10,400 nucleotides of DNA from an uncultured Eubacterium sp. (lineage in GTDB: Bacteria; Bacillota; Clostridia; Lachnospirales; Lachnospiraceae), in NCBI GenBank assembly GCA_934317205.1, contig CAKREL010000078.1, positions 1 to 10,400 of the forward strand, written 5' to 3'. The notes below the pieces were generated by a model. The model saw only the letters and a program-made list of their open reading frames with translations, ran no database searches and had not been told where the DNA came from. The translations under genes were made by a program, and so were the position numbers. This document shows, one piece after another, positions 5,592 through 10,400 of this stretch (its first letter is position 1; every line of letters begins with the position of its first letter).

Positions 5592-7661
5592 ATGAACGTT
5601 TATACTACTGACAAGATCCGCAACGTGGTTTTACTGGGACATGGGGGATCCGGAAAGACGACAATGGTTGAAGCGATGGCTTATCTGTCCGGACTTACCA
5701 ATCGTATGGGGAATGTCTCAGATGGCAATACCATAAGTGATTATGATAAAGAAGAAATCAAACGTGGTTTTTCTATCAGCACTTCTGTAGTCCCGATCGA
5801 ATGGAGAGAGACGAAGATTAATTTGCTGGATACACCAGGTTTTTTCGATTTTGTCGGTGAAGTAGAAGAGGCAGCAGCTGCAGCTGATGCAGCTATTATT
5901 GTAGTAAATGGTAAAGCCGGTGTGGAAGTTGGTACACAGAAAGCATGGGAAATCTGTGAAAAATACAATCTTCCGCGTATGATCTGGGTTACTAATATGG
6001 ATGATGATAATGCAAGTTTCCGTCAAGTGGTGGTAGATCTGCAGGAATTATATGGAAAGAAAATTGCTCCGTTGCACTTACCGATTCGAGAGAATGGACA
6101 GTTTGTCGGCTATGTCAATGTCATTCAGATGAAGGCAAAACGTTGGAAAGAGGACGGAACTGTAGACAAGACAGATGTTCCGGACTATTCTTTTGAAAAC
6201 CTTGAGATTTGCCGTGAAGCCTTATTAGAGTCTGTGGCAGAGACGAGTGAAGAATATATGGATCGTTATTTTTCAGGAGATACATTCTCTGAGAACGAGA
6301 TCCGTCAGGTATTGCATACTAACGTATGTGATGGAACGATGGTTCCTATTTCAATGGCTTCTGGCACAATGGCAAAAGGTATTTATACTTTACTGGATGA
6401 TATTGTAAAATATTTACCAAGCCCGGAGAAAAAACAATGCAAAGCTATCAATGTTAAGACAAATGAAGTATATGATGCAGACTTTAACTTCGCAAAAGCA
6501 AAGAGCGCATATATTTTCAAAACAATCGTAGATCCATTTATCGGAAAATATTCTCTGATCAAGGTTACATCCGGTGTTATCAAGACAGATGATGTGATGT
6601 ACAATGAAGAGCACGGAATGGATGACAAGATTGGTAAATTATATGTATTGCGCGGCAATAAACCAGAAGAAGTACCGGAGCTTCATGCCGGTGATATCGG
6701 TGCACTTGCAAAATTAAATAAAGTAATGACAACGGACACACTGTCCACAAAATCTACACCTCTTACTTTTATTAAGACAGCTGTATCTAAACCATATACA
6801 TATATGAGTTACAAACCGGTAAACAAAGCAGATGTGGATAAGGTTTCCCAGGCTCTTCAGAAAATGATGCAGGAAGACCTGACACTGAAGGCGGTAAATG
6901 ATAGCGAGAACCACCAGTCTCTCTTATATGCGATTGGTGACCAGCAGTTGGACGTAGTTGTAAGTAAATTAAAAGAGAAATATAAAGTTGAGATTACATT
7001 AGAGCAGCCAAAGGTTGCATTCCGTGAGACTATCCGCAAGAAAGCAGATGTGGAATATAAATACAAAAAACAGTCCGGCGGACATGGTCAGTATGGTCAT
7101 GTCAAGATGACATTTGAACCATCTGGTAATTTGGAAGAAGCATATGAGTTTGACCAGATTGTAGTAGGCGGAGCAGTTCCGAAAAACTATTTCCCAGCTG
7201 TAGAAAAAGGTATTCAGGAATCTGTAGAGCGTGGACCGTTGGCAGGTTATCCGGTAGTTGGTGTAAAAGCTGTGTTATATGATGGATCTTACCATCCGGT
7301 AGATTCTTCTGAGATGGCATTCAAGACTGCAGCAATCCAGGCATTTAAAAAAGGATTTATGGATGCATCCCCAATTTTATTAGAGCCAATTGCTTCAGTT
7401 AAAGTATTAGTACCGGACAAATATACCGGTGACATTATGGGAGATTTAAATAAACGCCGTGGTCGTGTACTTGGAATGAATCCGGTAGATGGTGGTAAGC
7501 AGGAGATTATAGCAGATGTACCGATGTCTTCTCTGTTTGGTTATAATACTGACCTTCGTTCCATGACTGGCGGAAGTGGAACTTATGAATATGAGTTCGC
7601 ACGCTACGAGCAGGCACCGTCTGATGTGCAGGAGAAAGAAGTGGCAGCAAGAACCGAGTAA
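5592..7661 (+). CDS. fusA2: Elongation factor G paralog (EF-G2-like translational GTPase)
   Basis: A 689-residue full-length EF-G relative, cytoplasmic and ribosome-binding. Domain I has the P-loop GHGGSGKT (16-23), switch I RGFSI (58-62), G3 DTPGFFDF (80-87) and G4 TNMD (134-137). Domains II (about 285-395) and III (400-475) follow. Domain IV opens with PKVAFRETI and carries QSGGHGQYGHV (494-504) and the tip loop YDGSYHPVDSSEMA with conserved His568. Domain V (about 600-675) has LNKRRGRVLGM. GGAGG lies 7 bases before the ATG. Three departures from canonical EF-G are visible: F84 where DTPGH has the GTPase-activating His, TNMD for NKMD, and RGFS for RGIT. These mark the EF-G-like paralog group, not the main translocase, which normally sits in the str operon with rpsL/rpsG. 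Domain IV retains the translocation features. TetM/RF3 identity is disfavoured because domains IV and V are EF-G-like. The role (stress, low energy or a special ribosome state) is inference. Confidence 0.88.
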   Translation: MNVYTTDKIRNVVLLGHGGSGKTTMVEAMAYLSGLTNRMGNVSDGNTISDYDKEEIKRGFSISTSVVPIEWRETKINLLDTPGFFDFVGEVEEAAAAADAAIIVVNGKAGVEVGTQKAWEICEKYNLPRMIWVTNMDDDNASFRQVVVDLQELYGKKIAPLHLPIRENGQFVGYVNVIQMKAKRWKEDGTVDKTDVPDYSFENLEICREALLESVAETSEEYMDRYFSGDTFSENEIRQVLHTNVCDGTMVPISMASGTMAKGIYTLLDDIVKYLPSPEKKQCKAINVKTNEVYDADFNFAKAKSAYIFKTIVDPFIGKYSLIKVTSGVIKTDDVMYNEEHGMDDKIGKLYVLRGNKPEEVPELHAGDIGALAKLNKVMTTDTLSTKSTPLTFIKTAVSKPYTYMSYKPVNKADVDKVSQALQKMMQEDLTLKAVNDSENHQSLLYAIGDQQLDVVVSKLKEKYKVEITLEQPKVAFRETIRKKADVEYKYKKQSGGHGQYGHVKMTFEPSGNLEEAYEFDQIVVGGAVPKNYFPAVEKGIQESVERGPLAGYPVVGVKAVLYDGSYHPVDSSEMAFKTAAIQAFKKGFMDASPILLEPIASVKVLVPDKYTGDIMGDLNKRRGRVLGMNPVDGGKQEIIADVPMSSLFGYNTDLRSMTGGSGTYEYEFARYEQAPSDVQEKEVAARTE

Positions 7662-7676
7662 AATTTAATATATGAG

Positions 7677-7739
7677 AAAAAAGGAAACATTTTGCCTTGT
7701 CTGCTAATGATCGCTTGCAAGGAAAATGTTTCCTTTTTT
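7677..7739 (+). terminator. Long-stem terminator after EF-G paralog
   Basis: Bases 7677-7699 pair with 7718-7739: about 22 base pairs with a single bulged G (7694) and a loop of 18 bases. A-run and T-run ends make it symmetric, so it could work on both strands. It begins 15 bases after the stop. Confidence 0.93.
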
Positions 7740-7773
7740 ACAAGATATAGCTGAACAATCGTTTGACGAAACC

Positions 7774-7801
7774 TTGACAAATGCAGTGGTTGTGTTAAAA
7801 T
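7774..7801 (+). promoter_or_regulatory. leuS promoter
   Basis: A perfect TTGACA (7774-7779), a 16-base spacer and TAAAAT (7796-7801) with an upstream TG (extended -10) form a strong promoter. The start would be near 7808, leaving about 50 bases of leader. That is too short for a T-box, and no T-box consensus is seen. In the leader GTCC (7815-7818) can pair with GGAC (7833-7836) and ACAGA (7806-7810) with TCTGT (7839-7843), just before the ribosome binding site; this structure is weak. Confidence 0.78.
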
Positions 7802-7857
7802 TTCTACAGACTATGTCCACGAAAGAGAAAGAGGACAATCTGTTAGGAGGAATGAAA

Positions 7858-10269
7858 ATGGCTGTACCGTACAATCACAGAGAGATTGAACAGAAATGGC
7901 GCAAAATCTGGGAAGAGCACCCAGTTAATGTAAATGATGGGAAGAAACCGAAATATTACTGCCTGGATATGTTTCCATACCCGTCAGGTAATGGTTTGCA
8001 TGTAGGACACTGGAGAGGATACGTTATCTCCGATGTATGGAGCAGATATAAAATGCTGAACGGATATTATCTGATCCATCCGATGGGATGGGATGCATTT
8101 GGACTTCCGGCTGAGAACTACGCAATCAAGATGGGTGTGCATCCGGAAAAATCCACAGCAGAGAATATTGCAAATATCAAACGTCAGATTAAAGAAATTG
8201 CTGCTGTATATGACTGGGATATGGAAGTAAACACAACTGATCCGAATTTTTATAAATGGACACAGTGGATTTTTGTAAAAATGTTCAAGGCTGGCCTTGC
8301 TTATCAGAAAGAGATGCCGATCAACTGGTGCCCGTCCTGCAAGACTGGTCTTGCAAATGAGGAAGTTGTAAACGGTAAATGCGAGCGTTGTGGCGCTGAT
8401 GTTACCAAGAAAAACCTGAATCAGTGGATGTTAAAGATTACAGCATATGCAGACCGTTTGTTAGATGATCTTGACAAGCTTGACTGGCCGGAGAAAGTTA
8501 AAAAGATGCAGACCGATTGGATCGGAAAGAGCCATGGAGCAGAAGTTAACTTCAAAGTTGAGGATACCGATAAAGAAATCACTGTATATACAACAAGACC
8601 AGATACTTTGCATGGTGCAACATTTCTTGTTCTGGCTCCAGAGCATGCAATGGCAAAAGAGCTTGCAAATGATGATACAAGAACAGAGGTAGAAGACTAT
8701 ATTTACCAGTCTTCATTGAAATCTTCTGTAGACCGCCTGCAGGATAAAGAAAAAACAGGTGTATTTACAGGAAGTTATGCAATCAACCCGATCAACGGTG
8801 CAAAAGTACCAATCTGGTTGTCTGATTATGTACTGGCTGATTATGGTACAGGTGCAATTATGTGTGTACCGGCTCATGATGATCGTGATTTCGAGTTTGC
8901 AACCAAATTCAACATTCCAATCATTCAGGTTATTGCAAAAGATGGTAAAGAAATCGAAAATATGACAGAAGCTTATACCGAAGCAAAAGGAACCATGATC
9001 AACTCCGGTGAATGGAATGGAATGGAATCTTCTGTACTGAAGAAAGAAGCTCCGCATATTATCGAGGAAAGAGGCATTGGCAAAGCTACCACAAACTATA
9101 AACTGAGAGACTGGGTATTTTCACGCCAACGTTACTGGGGAGAGCCGATTCCAATCGTTCATTGTCCAGATTGCGGACCTGTTCCGGTTCCGGAAGAAGA
9201 GCTTCCATTGCTGTTGCCGGAGGTTGAGTCCTATCAGCCGACAGGCACAGGTGAATCTCCGCTGGCAGATATCACAGACTGGGTAAATACAACTTGCCCG
9301 TGTTGTGGAAAACCTGCTAAACGTGAGACAAATACGATGCCGCAGTGGGCAGGATCTTCCTGGTATTTCCTTCGTTATGTAGATAATAAAAATGATAAAG
9401 AATTAGTTTCCAGAGAAAAAGCAGATAAATATCTTCCGGTTGATATGTATATCGGCGGTGTTGAACATGCAGTGTTGCATTTGCTTTACTCACGATTCTA
9501 TACAAAATTCCTGTGTGACATCGGTGTGATTGACTTTGATGAGCCGTTCCACAAACTGTTTAACCAGGGTATGATTACTGGTAAAAATGGTATCAAGATG
9601 AGTAAATCAAAAGGAAATGTAATTTCACCGGATGATCTGGTGCGCGATTACGGCTGTGATTCTCTGCGACTTTACGAACTGTTTGTAGGACCGCCAGAGT
9701 TGGATTCTGAATGGGATGACAGAGGAATCGATGGTGTATACCGTTTCATCACACGTTTCTGGAAACTGATCCTGGATAACAAAGATGCTGATGTCAAAGA
9801 GACAAAAGAGTTGGTAAAAGTTCGTAACAAACTGGTTTACGATATTACCACACGTCTGGAGAGCTTTAGTCTGAATACTGTTATTTCCGGATTTATGGAG
9901 TACAACAACAAACTCATAGATATGGCTAAAAAAGGCGGTGTAGACAAGAAAACATTAGAAACCTTTGTCATTCTGATGGCACCGTTTGCACCACATATCA
10001 GCGAGGAATTGTGGAGTCAGCTTGGCCATGAAGATTCTGTATTTCATGAGACATGGCCGGCTTACGATGAGAATGCCATGAAAGATGACGAGAAGGAGCT
10101 TGCTGTTCAGATTAATGGAAAGACAAAGTGCGTGGTTACACTTCCGGCTGATGTAAGCAAAGAAGATGCAATCGCAGCAGGTAAGGAAGCACTCGGTGAT
10201 AAGCTGACAGGAAATGTGATCAAAGAAATTTATGTTCCGGGCAGAATTATCAATATCGTAGCAAAATAG
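7858..10269 (+). CDS. leuS: Leucyl-tRNA synthetase
   Basis: Charges tRNA-Leu with leucine in the cytoplasm; class Ia synthetase. The start at 7858 (803 residues) is chosen because AGGAGG (7845-7850) lies 7 bases upstream; an ATG at 7852 is one base from that site, and the open frame back to 7726 runs through promoter and terminator. The HIGH motif is HVGH (48-51) after PYPSGNGL. Zinc-type Cys pairs occur at 158/161 and 175/178. The CP1 editing domain carries TTRPDT (245-250) and YGTGAIMCVPAHDDRDFEFA. WVFSRQRYWGEPIP returns to the catalytic core, and a second Cys set lies at 436/439 and 480/483. MPQWAGSSWYFLRY and KMSKS (580-584) follow. The anticodon-binding helical domain has APFAPHISEELW, and the C-terminal domain ends in PGRIINIVAK. 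All catalytic and editing motifs appear intact and the length is normal for bacterial LeuRS. It is a single-gene unit with its own promoter and terminator. Confidence 0.98.
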   Translation: MAVPYNHREIEQKWRKIWEEHPVNVNDGKKPKYYCLDMFPYPSGNGLHVGHWRGYVISDVWSRYKMLNGYYLIHPMGWDAFGLPAENYAIKMGVHPEKSTAENIANIKRQIKEIAAVYDWDMEVNTTDPNFYKWTQWIFVKMFKAGLAYQKEMPINWCPSCKTGLANEEVVNGKCERCGADVTKKNLNQWMLKITAYADRLLDDLDKLDWPEKVKKMQTDWIGKSHGAEVNFKVEDTDKEITVYTTRPDTLHGATFLVLAPEHAMAKELANDDTRTEVEDYIYQSSLKSSVDRLQDKEKTGVFTGSYAINPINGAKVPIWLSDYVLADYGTGAIMCVPAHDDRDFEFATKFNIPIIQVIAKDGKEIENMTEAYTEAKGTMINSGEWNGMESSVLKKEAPHIIEERGIGKATTNYKLRDWVFSRQRYWGEPIPIVHCPDCGPVPVPEEELPLLLPEVESYQPTGTGESPLADITDWVNTTCPCCGKPAKRETNTMPQWAGSSWYFLRYVDNKNDKELVSREKADKYLPVDMYIGGVEHAVLHLLYSRFYTKFLCDIGVIDFDEPFHKLFNQGMITGKNGIKMSKSKGNVISPDDLVRDYGCDSLRLYELFVGPPELDSEWDDRGIDGVYRFITRFWKLILDNKDADVKETKELVKVRNKLVYDITTRLESFSLNTVISGFMEYNNKLIDMAKKGGVDKKTLETFVILMAPFAPHISEELWSQLGHEDSVFHETWPAYDENAMKDDEKELAVQINGKTKCVVTLPADVSKEDAIAAGKEALGDKLTGNVIKEIYVPGRIINIVAK

Positions 10270-10291
10270 GAAATTAAACTAAGGCGATAAG

Positions 10292-10322
10292 AAAAGGCAT
10301 CCGTTTTTTAGGATGCCTTTTT
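10292..10322 (+). terminator. leuS terminator
   Basis: AAAAGGCATCC (10292-10302) pairs perfectly with GGATGCCTTTT (10311-10321) over an 8-base loop, followed by T. It begins 22 bases after the stop. Confidence 0.93.
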
Positions 10323-10335
10323 CACTTTATAGGAA

Positions 10336-10354
10336 AGTTCTCCTTTGGAGAACT
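10336..10354. other. Perfect short hairpin after leuS
   Basis: AGTTCTCC (10336-10343), TTT, GGAGAACT (10347-10354) is an 8-bp perfect stem with a three-base loop, followed by CTT. Neither side has a strong T-run, so it is probably not a terminator alone. It resembles the GTTCGC-TCA-GCGAAC-TCTT hairpin at 5283-5301. Confidence 0.5.
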
Positions 10355-10360
10355 CTTGAT

Positions 10361-10387
10361 ATAAAAGTAGCCCGCACAAAGGCGGGC
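10361..10387 (-). terminator. Possible terminator of a reverse-strand gene beyond the window
   Basis: GCCCGC (10370-10375) and GCGGGC (10382-10387) form a strong GC stem with a 6-base loop. Read on the minus strand it is followed by TACTTTTATAT, a loose T-tract. This suggests a convergent gene lying to the right of the window. Confidence 0.5.
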
Positions 10388-10400
10388 ATAGCAAATAAAC

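Noticed and set aside
5718..6026. Minus-strand ORFs opposite the EF-G paralog, and similar ones opposite leuS
   Set aside because: Overlap strongly conserved coding sequence and lack ribosome binding sites.
5592..7661. TetM-type ribosomal protection protein
   Set aside because: Domain IV/V motifs and G3 (DTPGFFDFVGE) fit the EF-G-like paralog group and not tetracycline resistance proteins.
7726..7857. Longer leuS start adding 44 residues
   Set aside because: The extension runs through the EF-G terminator and the leuS promoter; AGGAGG places the start at 7858.
7802..7857. T-box riboswitch for leuS
   Set aside because: The leader is only about 50 bases and has no T-box consensus.
1..10400. 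Mobile element, prophage, CRISPR or toxin-antitoxin system
   Set aside because: No transposase, integrase, regular repeat array or toxin-like gene pair is visible; gene order and composition look like a stable chromosome.

Overview
The window looks like a chromosomal segment of a low-to-moderate GC Firmicute, most likely a gut Lachnospiraceae-type Clostridium relative. The support is AGGAGG-type ribosome binding sites, A/T-rich intergenic DNA with sigma-A promoters, many U-tract terminators, a LysA of a divergent clostridial type, and an EF-G paralog next to leuS. No phage, transposon, CRISPR or plasmid signature is visible and base composition looks even throughout. It reads as a housekeeping region, not an accessory island.

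Layout. 1-843 (+) is the 3' part of an LVIVD-repeat beta-propeller protein, ended by a terminator whose 3' arm overlaps a likely lysA promoter. 1006-2274 (+) is lysA (diaminopimelate decarboxylase). 2275-2434 holds a long imperfect hairpin and an extended -10 promoter for tRNA-Leu(CAA) at 2435-2516, which has its own terminator. 2697-3098 (+) is a BlaI/MecI-family repressor without a visible BlaR partner. 3275-3973 (+) is a lipoprotein of unknown function, with a promoter that overlaps the preceding terminator. 4105-5205 (-) is tyrA (prephenate dehydrogenase with a C-terminal ACT domain), convergent with the lipoprotein gene. The 386-base gap 5206-5591 carries divergent promoters, a palindromic direct repeat beside the tyrA -35 box, and a tyrA leader with mutually exclusive hairpins. 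5592-7661 (+) is an EF-G paralog (fusA2-like). 7858-10269 (+) is leuS. The right edge holds the leuS terminator and two more hairpins.

Functional themes are lysine/peptidoglycan precursor and tyrosine synthesis (lysA, tyrA) and translation (tRNA-Leu, EF-G paralog, leuS). Almost every gene has its own promoter and terminator, so these are neighbours and not one operon. The points most worth a second look are the EF-G paralog lacking the usual GTPase histidine, the tyrA control region, terminators that double as promoters, and the unexplained hairpin between lysA and tRNA-Leu. I found no convincing new multi-gene system.
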